Shown here piece after piece: positions 8,641 to 17,401 of a DNA stretch of 64,000 nt. Under the pieces are notes generated by a model, which was not told the DNA's origin, made no database searches, and saw only the letters and a list, made by a program, of their open reading frames with translations. The stretch spans positions 4,712,001 through 4,776,000 of the forward strand of contig NZ_OCSR01000001.1 of the NCBI RefSeq assembly GCF_900230185.1. Reading direction: 5' to 3'. The first letter of the stretch is position 1. Every line of letters starts with the position of its first letter. A program made the translations under genes and the position numbers. This DNA is from Burkholderia sp. OK233 (GTDB lineage Bacteria > Pseudomonadota > Gammaproteobacteria > Burkholderiales > Burkholderiaceae).

Positions 8641-9807
8641 ATGCTGAGGACGTTGGCCATCGCGGGGTATCGGTCGCTGCGCGAGTTGATCGTGCCGCTC
8701 GGGCAGTTGAATGTCATCACGGGCGCGAATGGCAGCGGCAAGTCGAGCGTGTATCGCTCGTTGCGTTTGCTGGCCGAGACGGCGCGCGGCGGGGTGATTA
8801 CATCGCTTGCGCGTGAGGGTGGTTTGCAATCCACGTTGTGGGCTGGGCCCGAACGTTTTTCGCGCGCGGTGCTGGCCGGGGAATTGCCGGTCGAGGGCAC
8901 GCGCCGGAAAGAGCCGGTGAGTCTGCGGCTTGGATTTTCCGGCGATGAGTTCGGCTATGCGATCGATCTCGGGTTGCCGCCGCTCGACAGGGCCACCCGT
9001 TTTCCGCTCGACCCTACGATCAAACGCGAGTGCATCTGGAGCGGCCCGGTGCTGTGGCCGTCGGCCTTGCTGGTTGACCGGCACGGCGCAGCGTTGCGTA
9101 CGCGTGACGAGCAGGGCGAGTGGCAAACCATCCCTCAACCGGTCGCGAGCTTTGACAGCATGATGACGGAGTTCTCCGACCCACGGACTGCTCCCGAGAT
9201 GATCACGGTGCGCGAGCAGATTCGTTCGTGGCGCTTTTACGACCACTTCCGCACCGATGCAGAAGCGGCCGTGCGTCTGCCGCAGATCGGCACGCACACC
9301 CCGGTGCTCTCGAACGACGGCGCGGACCTCGCCGCGGCCTTGCAAACCATTCGCGAGATCGGCGACCCGGTTGCGCTCGATGCCGCCATCGACGACGCCT
9401 TTCCCGGTTCGCGCCTCGACGTCGCCTCGCAGGACGGCCGCTTCGAAGTATCGATGCAGCAACACGGCCTGCTGCGGCCGCTAAAGGGCGCCGAACTGTC
9501 GGACGGCACCTTGCGTTATCTGTTGCTGGTGGCCGCGTTGCTCACGCCGCGTCCGCCCGCGTTGCTGGTGCTGAACGAACCGGAGACGAGCTTGCACCCG
9601 GACCTGCTGCCGGCGCTTGCGCGCCTGATCGCGCGGGCTTCCGCGCATTCCCAGGTGCTGGTGGTGTCGCACGCGGCGCGGCTGATCGCGGCGCTCGAAC
9701 GGGAGGACGGCAGCCAGTCGATCGTGCTCGAGAAGCACTTCGGCGCCACGCGCATCGCGGATGCGGATGATCGCGATCTGCCTGCGTGGAAATGGCCGGC
9801 GCGGTAA
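8641..9807 (+). CDS. RecF/SMC-like AAA family ATPase
   Basis: 388-residue predicted ATPase of the AAA_21 (OLD/RecF-like) group. Walker A is GANGSGKSS (residues 28-36), preceded by the typical IAGYRSLRELIVPLGQLNVI start. The signature LKGAELSDGTLRYLLLVAALL, Walker B/D-loop LVLNEPETSLHP and switch His in VVSHAARLI lie in the C-terminal third. There is no Toprim nuclease domain as in OLD proteins and no partner nuclease gene next to it, so I do not call it a defence system. AAAGGTGG precedes the start. The biological role is unknown. Confidence 0.85.
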   Translation: MLRTLAIAGYRSLRELIVPLGQLNVITGANGSGKSSVYRSLRLLAETARGGVITSLAREGGLQSTLWAGPERFSRAVLAGELPVEGTRRKEPVSLRLGFSGDEFGYAIDLGLPPLDRATRFPLDPTIKRECIWSGPVLWPSALLVDRHGAALRTRDEQGEWQTIPQPVASFDSMMTEFSDPRTAPEMITVREQIRSWRFYDHFRTDAEAAVRLPQIGTHTPVLSNDGADLAAALQTIREIGDPVALDAAIDDAFPGSRLDVASQDGRFEVSMQQHGLLRPLKGAELSDGTLRYLLLVAALLTPRPPALLVLNEPETSLHPDLLPALARLIARASAHSQVLVVSHAARLIAALEREDGSQSIVLEKHFGATRIADADDRDLPAWKWPAR

Positions 9808-10105
9808 CCGTGGCCAGGCGATCTGGTTAAGAGGCATGGGCCAGCGGTATGTAGGCGACGTACATGAGCGACCTACGTGAGCGGATAATAGGCGCATCAG
9901 CGGATGTAATCTGAATGTAACAACGCACAGGAATTGCAAGGCCAAGGGCTTTTTGTTCCGCCCTGGTGAATAATACTGTGATGCGGATGGTGCAGGCGGA
10001 CGCACGGCGTTCACTGCATTGATGGAGAAGGACCGGTGCTGTCATAAGCAGCGCCGCTGACGTGCACCGCCATCGGCGCGAGCCGTCAGTTCACGGAGAC
10101 AAAAT

Positions 10106-11173
10106 ATGAAGATTGCGCAGATCGCCCCTTTGACCGAATCGGTGCCGCCGAAGCTATACGGCGGCACGGAGCGTGTCGTGTCCTATATCACCGAGGCGCT
10201 GGTCGATCTCGGCCACGACGTGACGCTGTTCGCGAGCGGCGACTCCGTTACGAGCGCAAAGCTCGAAGCCGTCTGGCCGCGTGCGCTGCGTCTGGACCCG
10301 GGTATCCGCGACCGCATTGCGCCCCATATGCTGTTGATGGAACTGGTGCGCCGCCAGGCCGAAAACTTCGACGTGCTGCATTTTCACCTCGACTATTACT
10401 CGTTTTCGGTCTTCAAGCGCCAGGAGACACCCTTCGTCACGACGATGCACGGCCGCCTCGATTTGCCCGAGCAGCAGCCGGTGTTCGACACCTTCAACAC
10501 CGCGCCCGTGATCTCGATTTCGAATGCGCAGCGCCATCCCTTACCGCAGGCCAAGTGGCTCACCACCGTCTATCACGGTCTGCCGGAGCAGCTTTACACG
10601 CCGCAGCCGGTCGAGCAGAAGTACCTCGCGTTTCTCGGACGTATCTCTCCGGAAAAACGCGTCGATACCGCGATCCGGATTGCCGGACGCTGCGGGATGC
10701 AGATTCGCATTGCCGCGAAGGTGGACGCTGCCGACCGCGAATACTTCGAGCGCGAAATCCGGCCGTTGCTGGACTTGCCGTATGTCGAATTCATCGGCGA
10801 GATCGCGGATAACCAGAAGGCCGAGTTTCTATCCGGCGCGCATGCGCTGCTTTTCCCGATCGACTGGCCGGAGCCGTTCGGCCTCGTGATGATCGAAGCG
10901 ATGGCGTGCGGCACGCCGGTGATTGCGTTTAACCGCGGCTCGGTGCCAGAAGTGCTGGACGACGGTGTGACAGGCTTTATCGTCGAAGACGAGATCGGCG
11001 CGGTGGCGGCGGTCAATCGCCTGCATAAGATGCCGCGGGCGGGCGTGCGGCAACGCTTCGAAGAGCGCTTCACGTCGCACCGGATGGCGCAGCAGTATGT
11101 GGATGCGTATCAGTCGGTGATTCGCGCGCAGAAGCGTTCGCGCTTCAAGGTGATCGATACGTCGGGGACTTGA
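10106..11173 (+). CDS. Family 4 glycosyltransferase
   Basis: 355-residue GT-B fold enzyme. The N-terminal domain opens MKIAQIAPLTESVPPKLYGG, with the Gly-rich GGTERVV acceptor loop. The donor domain has YLAFLGRISPEKRVD and the ending PIDWPEPFGLVMIEAMACGTPVIAFNRGSVPEVL, which is the EX7E motif of family 4. The sugar and acceptor are unknown. Stand-alone relatives of this type are common in Burkholderia. It is 3.4 kb before the cepacian island and separated from it by unrelated genes, so there is no reason to place it in that pathway. A GGAG site precedes the ATG. Confidence 0.88.
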   Translation: MKIAQIAPLTESVPPKLYGGTERVVSYITEALVDLGHDVTLFASGDSVTSAKLEAVWPRALRLDPGIRDRIAPHMLLMELVRRQAENFDVLHFHLDYYSFSVFKRQETPFVTTMHGRLDLPEQQPVFDTFNTAPVISISNAQRHPLPQAKWLTTVYHGLPEQLYTPQPVEQKYLAFLGRISPEKRVDTAIRIAGRCGMQIRIAAKVDAADREYFEREIRPLLDLPYVEFIGEIADNQKAEFLSGAHALLFPIDWPEPFGLVMIEAMACGTPVIAFNRGSVPEVLDDGVTGFIVEDEIGAVAAVNRLHKMPRAGVRQRFEERFTSHRMAQQYVDAYQSVIRAQKRSRFKVIDTSGT

Positions 11174-11211
11174 GCGGCGCAAAACCGGCCCGCACGGCGG
11201 TATGAAAAAAG

Positions 11212-11245
11212 AACGGCGATGTGCACTACGCATCGCCGTTTTTTT
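11212..11245. terminator. Bidirectional intrinsic terminator
   Basis: Perfect 10-bp stem (AACGGCGATG / CATCGCCGTT, 11212-11221 and 11231-11240) with a 9-nt loop. It is followed by a T-run on the plus strand and preceded by an A-run (11205-11210), which acts as a T-run on the minus strand. It can end both the plus-strand glycosyltransferase transcript and the convergent minus-strand SYLF gene. Confidence 0.85.
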
Positions 11246-11284
11246 ATTGCCGCTGTGCCTGGGGCCAGCGACCGGACCGCGCGC

Positions 11285-11872
11285 CTAGATCTTCAGGCGC
11301 GTTACCTTCGTGCCCTGCAGCGAAACATCGGCCATCAGGCCGGCATTGGTCAAAATGAATACTTCGACCGGGGCCGTCGCCGTGGTCGTGTCGATCGCGC
11401 CGTTGGCGCCCATCTTCACCAACGCGACGGAGGCGTCGCCGCCCGCCGACCAGCCGTCGGCATTGCGGAATGTGTCGAGCGAGTCCTGCGTCATGAACAG
11501 GAAGATGATGGCCTTCGATTGCGCGCCTGCCTGCAGACCGAACGAGCCGGAAACCGTGCTGTAGTAGTCGACCGTGCCGCCGCCTACGCGCAGCGCACCT
11601 TCGCCATACTGGCCGCCAACAATGAAGCCCACTTGCAGTACCGACGGGAACACCAGGACGCCGCGCGCCTTGGATACGAGTTCGCGTGAACCCTTCACGG
11701 TCGTGAACAAACGCGACATGGTGCCGTCGACGCTGGCGTCGATCGACTGGCGTTTGGAGGCATCAGTGGAGGGCGTGCTGGGGTTGCCACTGTTAGTCGT
11801 ACAACCAGCGAGTGCAAGGCCTCCGAAAGCGAGCGCAGCGGTAGTCTTCAGCATGAAGTTTCGTCTTTGCAT
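11285..11872 (-). CDS. SYLF-domain (Ysc84-like) lipid-binding lipoprotein
   Basis: 195 residues. The N-terminus MQRRNFMLK followed by a hydrophobic stretch and the lipobox LAGC (Cys24) suggests a lipoprotein, possibly exported by the Tat route because of the twin Arg. The rest is the SYLF domain, seen in the SRELVSKARGVLVFPSVLQVGFIVGG block and the C-terminal GASVALVKMGANGAIDT-like block. The domain binds phosphoinositides in eukaryotes. Bacterial members are envelope proteins of uncertain function. A GGAG site lies 7 nt before the start. It is transcribed alone, towards the terminator shared with the glycosyltransferase gene. Confidence 0.88.
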   Translation of the reverse strand: MQRRNFMLKTTAALAFGGLALAGCTTNSGNPSTPSTDASKRQSIDASVDGTMSRLFTTVKGSRELVSKARGVLVFPSVLQVGFIVGGQYGEGALRVGGGTVDYYSTVSGSFGLQAGAQSKAIIFLFMTQDSLDTFRNADGWSAGGDASVALVKMGANGAIDTTTATAPVEVFILTNAGLMADVSLQGTKVTRLKI

Positions 11873-12233
11873 CGTTTTTCTCCATCATGGTTCCTGGGCG
11901 CAACCTCATATGGTGGTGCCGGGCTGCCTTTGAGTTATATCACACGCAAGCTTGGACGGCGTACTTCGTCGTTCGGTGAAAAGCCTTATGGGGCGGGGGT
12001 TTGCGAGCCATCGCAAGGCGCGTTGATGTAATTTTGACCGGTGTCGGGAGAGCGTTGAAAGACGCTTGGACAGCGCCTTCGAATGGGCCCCCGGCGAATC
12101 TTGCCGGGCAGGGAGCGGCTCGTGAGTGGCCGGGTTGAAACCGTATCGAAGACCGGTTTTTACCGATTTCCCGCATTGACGATTCGCATTGAAATCGAGT
12201 TGAAAGTGTTGTCTCGACGCTGCACCCGCATCC
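11873..12233. other. Intergenic stretch without a recognisable gene
   Basis: 361 bp between two minus-strand genes. It has a 6-bp GC hairpin (CCCGGC / GCCGGG, 12090-12108). A GATATAAC element on the minus strand near 11940 could be the -10 of the SYLF gene, but I see no matching -35. The short frames here have no ribosome site or domain. Confidence 0.35.
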
Positions 12234-12683
12234 TCACCCATGGTTTGCCGGACTTTTGACCGGCGGAGGGCGTCGCAGCACGCGGCGAATCATGCCGATC
12301 AATACGCCGATCAGGAACAGCGTGACGGCCGGCACGATCCAGTAGCCGACGAACGCATGCCAGAGGTATCCCATGAGCGTGGAGCGGCGCACGCTGTATT
12401 CGTTGCGGGCGTCCTGCTGGCGCGGCGCATTGGCCGCCAGCACATCGGCCGGGCAGCCGGTGGCTTGCGCCTCGTCGGGCTTGCCGTGGCAGCGCGCGGG
12501 CGCGCCGGCGGCGCGTTGTGCGTCGGTGAAATTCCAGGTGGTCAGCGCACGATCGAGGTCGACGGCGTTATATGCCATTTCCTCCCGGATCTCGCTGACT
12601 GCAACGATCGCCACGGGCACGGCCCAGAATATGATGACGACCAGCCACCGCCTCAACCAGCGGTTTTTATGCTTCGATACCAT
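12234..12683 (-). CDS. Small two-helix inner-membrane protein of unknown function
   Basis: 149 residues and not recognised. The N-terminus has a basic patch then a membrane helix (WLVVIIFWAVPVAIVAV, residues 13-29). A periplasmic loop of about 80 residues with two cysteines follows (ARCHGKPDEAQATGCP, probably a disulfide). A second helix (WIVPAVTLFLIGVLIGMI, about residues 114-131) leads to a basic tail. The two Cys point to a folded periplasmic loop. The GGAGG site 5 nt before the ATG is strong evidence that the gene is real. No neighbour suggests a role. Confidence 0.75.
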   Translation of the reverse strand: MVSKHKNRWLRRWLVVIIFWAVPVAIVAVSEIREEMAYNAVDLDRALTTWNFTDAQRAAGAPARCHGKPDEAQATGCPADVLAANAPRQQDARNEYSVRRSTLMGYLWHAFVGYWIVPAVTLFLIGVLIGMIRRVLRRPPPVKSPANHG

Positions 12684-12891
12684 CCTTGCCTCCGATCGAT
12701 GCTCTGCAGCACCAACGACAAGATGGCGGCCCGTCTAATGTTGTGTATGGGGGTGGGCCGTCTCCGCAGCCATCATAGAAGAAAAACGGCACGTTCGCGC
12801 GGATGGACTGCGAAGGGATAGGTCGCGCGAGGGCGGCTGCCGGGAGATATGCGGCGACGGAGAGCAGGAGTCAGGACAGAAGGAAGACCAA

Positions 12892-12916
12892 GGCCGCGCC
12901 GGAAAATGGCGCGGCC
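12892..12916 (-). terminator. Probable terminator of the PsiF gene
   Basis: Perfect 9-bp stem GGCCGCGCC / GGCGCGGCC with a 7-nt loop, 60 bp past the psiF stop. Read on the minus strand it is followed by a pyrimidine-rich stretch (TTGGTCTTCCTT) rather than a pure T-run, so termination may be partial. Confidence 0.6.
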
Positions 12917-12975
12917 CTGTTCGAGCAATACGCGGCTAGACGCGCGGCGTGTGGCCCGCGCCGATTGCCTCGTGT

Positions 12976-13272
12976 TTAGTTAGCCGGCGCGGACGACAGG
13001 CAGGTCTTCATGAAGGCCTTACGGTCGTCGCCTTTCTTGCCGGTGGCTTGCGTGTTACACGCCTTCATCTTGTCCTGCTGGCTCATCGGCGCGGCGGCGG
13101 CCGGCTTGGCGGACAGGCAGGTCTTCATGAAGGCCTTGCGGTCGTCGCCTTTCTTGTCGGCTGCCTGCTTGTTGCAGTCGGCCATTTTCGTTTGCTGGCT
13201 GTTCTGCGCGAACACCGGCGAAACGAGGACAGTACCCAGCACCAGCGCAGCGATAGCGGATTGGACTTTCAT
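12976..13272 (-). CDS. psiF: PsiF repeat protein, secreted
   Basis: 98 residues. A signal peptide (residues 1-22, ending PVFA) precedes two PsiF repeats with the pattern DKMKxCNxQAxxKKGDDRKAFMKTCLS. Each has two Cys, so two disulfides per protein are likely in the periplasm. In E. coli psiF is induced by phosphate starvation and lies after phoA. No Pho box is visible here, so that control is not supported by this sequence. The start at 13272 is fixed by GGAG 7 nt upstream and by the signal peptide. Upstream in-frame codons to 13341 are not part of the gene. The two repeats are very similar at DNA level. Confidence 0.85.
   Translation of the reverse strand: MKVQSAIAALVLGTVLVSPVFAQNSQQTKMADCNKQAADKKGDDRKAFMKTCLSAKPAAAAPMSQQDKMKACNTQATGKKGDDRKAFMKTCLSSAPAN
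13000..13170 (-). repeat. Tandem duplication of the PsiF repeat unit
   Basis: The two copies, near 13000-13052 and 13107-13160, share long runs such as GGCAGGTCTTCATGAAGGCC with only a few changed bases. This indicates a fairly recent internal duplication or homogenising exchange within the gene. Confidence 0.7.
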
Positions 13273-13720
13273 GTGACACTCCATCGGTGGTGAAAACGTT
13301 TTTGGTCGTTCATGCGCGTGGGCGTCAATGGCGTCCAGCACCCCTTAGCACGTCCATTATGGCAAATGCTGTCTGCCAGAACGGACGGAATGGCATTCCG
13401 GTTGACAAGCGAGCACGCTGGTTTTCCCCTACGCAGCGGGGTTGGCGGCGCTCCCGACCGATAAAACGACCGAATTGCAGCAGTGCAAAAATATGTTATG
13501 CAATCCGGATTAATTGGCAAGGCGTATGCAAATGAATTAGGCCACCGTCATTCCATATGGGCGATCAAATTCTAAACATCCGATTTTCATTGCTGCACGT
13601 GCAAATGAATAGGAAATCGGCAGAAAATCCCGCTGAAGATCATAGGGGTAATCTTGACGGGAATTCCGGCGCCGATGCGCCGCCCGTCGTCTCAGTCAAG
13701 CAAGCTAAAGGAGGCTCGCC
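13273..13720. other. Intergenic region between psiF and the YciI gene, with short repeats
   Basis: 448 bp, AT-rich near 13470-13630. TGCAAATGAAT(T)AGG occurs at 13527-13541 and again at 13600-13613. The second copy also takes part in an imperfect dyad (CGATTT near 13581 to AAATCG near 13618, with TTCATTGC / GCAAATGAA inside). This could be an operator for the plus-strand YciI gene or the minus-strand psiF. No gene is seen. Confidence 0.4.
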
Positions 13721-14017
13721 ATGCACTACCTGTTGATGTATGACCTCGTGCCGGACTACCTCGAGAGGCGTGGCACGTATCGAGACGCCCATCTGGCTCT
13801 CGCCTGGGCGGCAACGGAGCGCGGTGAATTGCAACTCGCCGGGGCCTTGAGCGAGCCTGTGGACACTGCCGTGCTGCTCTTCAAAGGTGACTCTCCCGAA
13901 GCCGTTGAAGCCTTTGCCAGAGCGGACCCGTATGTGCTCGCGGGGCTCGTGACGCGCTGGCGCATACACCCATGGGTGACCGTGGTGGGTGAGGGCGCGG
14001 CGAACCCCGTGCGTTAG
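13721..14017 (+). CDS. YciI-like protein
   Basis: 98 residues. It begins MHYLLMYDLVPDYLERR and has the family's central His/Asp-type ferredoxin-like fold (TYRDAHLALAWAATERGELQLAGAL, then the FKGDSPEAVEAFARADPYVLAGLV block). YciI relatives are small cytoplasmic proteins related to chlorite/dechlorinase-like folds, with few known functions. A perfect AAAGGAGG lies 8 nt before the ATG. It stands alone in its direction. Confidence 0.85.
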   Translation: MHYLLMYDLVPDYLERRGTYRDAHLALAWAATERGELQLAGALSEPVDTAVLLFKGDSPEAVEAFARADPYVLAGLVTRWRIHPWVTVVGEGAANPVR

Positions 14018-14601
14018 AAGCAAGCGCGACCAGCCGCGCTCGCGCGGCGTCGAGAGGAATGCGAACAGCATGAAGAAGCGCTGTGTTCGCTTCGACGGCA
14101 ATCGCGCCCCGATGTCACTCACGTGCTGTCAAAACACTGCGCCCAGGCATCCCGCAGCCAGGCGGAAATACCATCAAAATGCATCGAAATGCGTTGTGGC
14201 TCAAATATAGATTTCGTAAAAGCCATTCGCCGTCGTTGCCGCGCCGTTGTGCTGTGCAGCAGCGTCTTTCGGCGCCGGGACCGACGGTAGTTCTGTTACG
14301 GCAATACGAGAAATGACGCAGCAAAAAGGACAAGATTGTTTCCATCCGTAACACTTGTCTCAACGATATTCACGCAAACCCTGGTGATGGTATGCTTCGT
14401 GCACAAATTCTCCCATGCACGAGTGAGACCACGTTTTGTGCTTCGCAATAGGGACAAACCGCACTAACCCAGTGCGATATTGACCCGCAAACAGAACGTA
14501 CAAAACATATTTGTGCAACCGCGGGCTGCACACGGATCGTGAAAGTTGAATCCGTGGCCGCCCAAAGCCGCGGCCCGGCCAGGCTGCGTGGAGAAAACCC
14601 A
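14018..14601. other. Intergenic region upstream of the IS402-like protein gene
   Basis: 584 bp with no convincing gene on either strand. A TTGACC (14480-14485) and A/T-rich sequence ending AACATAT near 14504-14510 could be a weak promoter for the downstream gene, with spacing near 18 bp. Otherwise nothing is recognised. Confidence 0.35.
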
Positions 14602-15768
14602 ATGTTTTTCGATGAGCTAAGCAATGACGAATGGGCGCTGCTGGCAGCGCTTGTCTCTGATGAGCCGGCCGTCCGTCTGAACCGACGCGGCCGGCCCCGC
14701 GCCGAACCGCGCATCGTGGCGAATGCCGTTCTGTGGATCCTGACAACTGGCGAACCCTGGTCGAAATTACCGGGCCGCTATCCGTCGGGTCCTACATGCC
14801 GGCGCCGTTTTGAAGAATGGCAGTTGAACGGCACCCTCCTCGAAATGGTTCGGCTGTTGTCGCAAACCGGGCGTACCTTCGCGTACGTCCCGCAACCGGC
14901 GCCGCCCGTCGCGGCCAAACCGGCAGCACCGGTAGCCGAAACCCCCAGCGTGCGCGACGAAGGTCTGCGTGGTGTGTCGTGGAAGAGCCCCGAATCGTGG
15001 CAGGCGCCCGGCGTATCGAACAGCCTGAGCAACTGGCGTTCGGCGGATCCGTTCGCCGATATCACGCGTCAGTTGACCGGAATGACGAATGTGCCGCCGG
15101 TGTCGCGTACACCTTCGGCAGCCTCGTCACCCGGGTCACCTGTGACTCGGCCCGCCATGCGCGCCGGTCTGCAAGGCATGGAGGAAGCGCGGGCGGTGGG
15201 CGCGGCAATGCACAGCCTGGATTCGGCCATCACGTCGGCACGTCGCACGCAACAGCTTGAAGATCAGCAGCGCAGCTCGCTGTCGATGAGCCTCGCGCCA
15301 CGCGGCACGCAGGTCGCCGACCGGCGCGGCTATGTGATCTACGTTGCGGCGGAGCAGGTGCCCAACGCGATGTATCGCGCGTGGGCGGAGATCATGAAGG
15401 ACGGCAAACGCGTCGAGCGTTCCGGCCTCGTCGGTCCGCGCTTTGCGGAGGCCGACGCGGCGGAGCAATACGCGCTCGAATGGGCGCGGCAGTGGATCGA
15501 CCGTGAATGCCGTACGCAGGCTGCAGCCGAGGCCGCACCAGCAGTTAATGCCAATGCGGCGGCTGCGGCAGTGGCGCGTCCGTTGCCGGCCATGCGTCAT
15601 GTGCCGGAGCCGGTCGCGGTGAATCACGGCGGGCCCTTGCATGGTCCGCTCAATGCATTCCGTGGACCGCTGCGCCGTTACCCCAGCGAACCGGCCGCAC
15701 CCGCAACCGAAAGCAGTGCATCAGATCGTTTTCCGTCCTATCCAGAACTCATCTCCCATGCGGGGTGA
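14602..15768 (+). CDS. Protein with an IS402/IS5-type transposase N-terminal domain but no DDE catalytic domain
   Basis: 388 residues. Residues 1-90 match the DUF4096/IS402-type DNA-binding domain of IS5-family transposases. The markers are LSNDEWALLAALV, RRGRPRAEPRIVANAVLWIL, TGEPWSKLPGRY and RRFEEWQLNGTLLEMV. No DDE nuclease follows. Instead there is a Pro/Ala/Ser-rich linker (about 95-210), a small folded segment (ADRRGYVIYVAAEQVPNAMY...AEQYALEWARQWID, about 235-300) and a disordered tail. No terminal inverted repeats or target duplication are visible. The start at 14602 has GGAG 8 nt upstream. An earlier in-frame Met at 14539 lacks a site. The gene converges on bceA. I infer a domesticated DNA-binding protein, possibly a regulator of the adjacent locus, but its function is unproven. 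Confidence 0.75.
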   Translation: MFFDELSNDEWALLAALVSDEPAVRLNRRGRPRAEPRIVANAVLWILTTGEPWSKLPGRYPSGPTCRRRFEEWQLNGTLLEMVRLLSQTGRTFAYVPQPAPPVAAKPAAPVAETPSVRDEGLRGVSWKSPESWQAPGVSNSLSNWRSADPFADITRQLTGMTNVPPVSRTPSAASSPGSPVTRPAMRAGLQGMEEARAVGAAMHSLDSAITSARRTQQLEDQQRSSLSMSLAPRGTQVADRRGYVIYVAAEQVPNAMYRAWAEIMKDGKRVERSGLVGPRFAEADAAEQYALEWARQWIDRECRTQAAAEAAPAVNANAAAAAVARPLPAMRHVPEPVAVNHGGPLHGPLNAFRGPLRRYPSEPAAPATESSASDRFPSYPELISHAG

Positions 15769-15847
15769 GCACGGCGGTTAGCGATACAGCAATACCCCGC
15801 GGCCGTCAGGAGCAACAGCCGCAGGTTCCCGCTTCATTCGTTGTGAA

Positions 15848-17401
15848 TCATTGGCGTCCATACGTGTCGTCGAAGCGCACGATATCGTCTTCGCCGAGAT
15901 ACGAGCCTGACTGCACCTCGATCATTTCGAGCGGCATCTTGCCCGGGTTCTCGAGACGGTGGGTGACGCCCAGCGGAATATAAGCCGATTCGTTTTCGGA
16001 GACGATAAAGCGCTCTTCACCCCGCGTGACGAGTGCGGTGCCGCGCACGACGATCCAGTGTTCCGCGCGGTGATGATGCATTTGCAGAGAGAGTCGCGCA
16101 CCCGGTTTCACGACGATGCGTTTGACCTGGAAGCGCTCGCCGGTGTCGACGGAATCGTAGTTGCCCCACGGGCGATGCACCTTGCGATGGTTGGTCGCTT
16201 CCAGTCCGCCATCGTTGCGAATCCGTCCGACGATCTTCTTGACGTCCTGCACGCGCGATTTGTCCGCGACCAGAATCGCATCGGCCGTTTCGACCACCAC
16301 GAGATCCTGTGTGCCGACGCAGGCGATCAGGCGTCCTTCCGAATGTGCGAAGGTCGAGCTTGCCCCTTCGAACATCACGCGGCCGCGGCCTACGTTCATA
16401 TCGGCGTCTTTCTCCGAAATGTCCCAGATCGCGTCCCACGAACCCACGTCCGACCAGCCCGCTTGCAGCGGCACGACCACGCCGGATGCAGCGGTCTGAT
16501 CGTTACCCAGTTGCTCCATCACCGCGTAGTCGATCGAATTCGACGGCGAGGCGCTGAACGCGTCGCGTTGCAGGCGGAAGAAATCGCCGTCCGCTTTGCC
16601 GCCTGCAAAGGCCGCTTCGCAGGCTTCGTAAATCGCCGGCTGGAAGTGGCGGATCGCCTTCAGCCAGGTCGATGCGCGCATGATGAAAATGCCGCTGTTC
16701 CACCAATATTCCTGCGATTCGATATACCGCTGCGCCAGTTCCAGATGCGGCTTTTCGACGAAGCGATCGAGCTTGTGCGCGCCGACCTTGCCGGACACAT
16801 CGGCGTCCGTTGCGCGAGCGTCGTTAGGCATGCCAAGCGCCGCGCCAATGCGGATGTAGCCATAACCCGTTTCCGCACGCGTCGGCACGATGCCCATCGT
16901 CACGATATGGCCGGCTGCCGCATGCTGCACGCCGGCCGCCACCGCTGCATGAAAACCGGCGCTGTCGGTCACCGCGTGATCGGCGGGCATCACGACCATG
17001 ATGCCGTCCTCGTCCTGCGCGGCGATCGAAAGGGCAGCCACCGTCAGCGCCGGCGCCGTGTCGCGCCCGGCGGGCTCGAGAATCAGCCGGGTCGGCTTGC
17101 CGCTCGTACGCAATTGCTCGGCCGTGGTGAAGCGCTGCTCTTCGTTGGCCACTACGACGAGTTGCTCCGCAAGCAGATGGCCGGTTTCGAGCCCGTCGAG
17201 CCGGCGCGTGGTCGATTGCAGCAGCGAGTCGTCGCCGAGCAGGCCAATCAGCTGTTTCGGATGCTGCTCGCGCGACATCGGCCACAACCGTGTACCGGAG
17301 CCGCCCGCCAGAATCACGGGATGAACTTTGAGCTTGACGTTTAGGGGCATAGCTTGCGTGGACCGGGTGTCGGCGGGTGTGGCCGTAACCGGAGCTGTCA
17401 T
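15848..17401 (-). CDS. bceA: Bifunctional mannose-1-phosphate guanylyltransferase / mannose-6-phosphate isomerase (cepacian)
   Basis: Makes mannose-6-phosphate from fructose-6-phosphate and GDP-mannose from mannose-1-phosphate and GTP, supplying the mannose and rhamnose precursors of cepacian. 517 residues. The guanylyltransferase signature GGSGTRLWPMSREQHPKQ begins at residue 33 and FVEKP lies in the middle. The type II isomerase cupin (PWGNYDSVDTGERFQVKRI, then LQMHHHRAEHWIVV with metal-binding His) fills residues 405-517. The start at 17401 has GGAG 8 nt upstream. The Met at residue 18 is an alternative. It is divergent from bceB across a 648-bp AT-rich region. Confidence 0.95.
   Translation of the reverse strand: MTAPVTATPADTRSTQAMPLNVKLKVHPVILAGGSGTRLWPMSREQHPKQLIGLLGDDSLLQSTTRRLDGLETGHLLAEQLVVVANEEQRFTTAEQLRTSGKPTRLILEPAGRDTAPALTVAALSIAAQDEDGIMVVMPADHAVTDSAGFHAAVAAGVQHAAAGHIVTMGIVPTRAETGYGYIRIGAALGMPNDARATDADVSGKVGAHKLDRFVEKPHLELAQRYIESQEYWWNSGIFIMRASTWLKAIRHFQPAIYEACEAAFAGGKADGDFFRLQRDAFSASPSNSIDYAVMEQLGNDQTAASGVVVPLQAGWSDVGSWDAIWDISEKDADMNVGRGRVMFEGASSTFAHSEGRLIACVGTQDLVVVETADAILVADKSRVQDVKKIVGRIRNDGGLEATNHRKVHRPWGNYDSVDTGERFQVKRIVVKPGARLSLQMHHHRAEHWIVVRGTALVTRGEERFIVSENESAYIPLGVTHRLENPGKMPLEMIEVQSGSYLGEDDIVRFDDTYGRQ

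Noticed and set aside
8641..9807. The AAA ATPase as part of a phage defence system
   Set aside because: No Toprim, nuclease or other defence gene is beside it, and a lone RecF/OLD-like ATPase is not enough.
14602..15768. An insertion sequence at this place
   Set aside because: There is no DDE domain, no terminal inverted repeats and no target duplication, so the gene is not an active mobile element.
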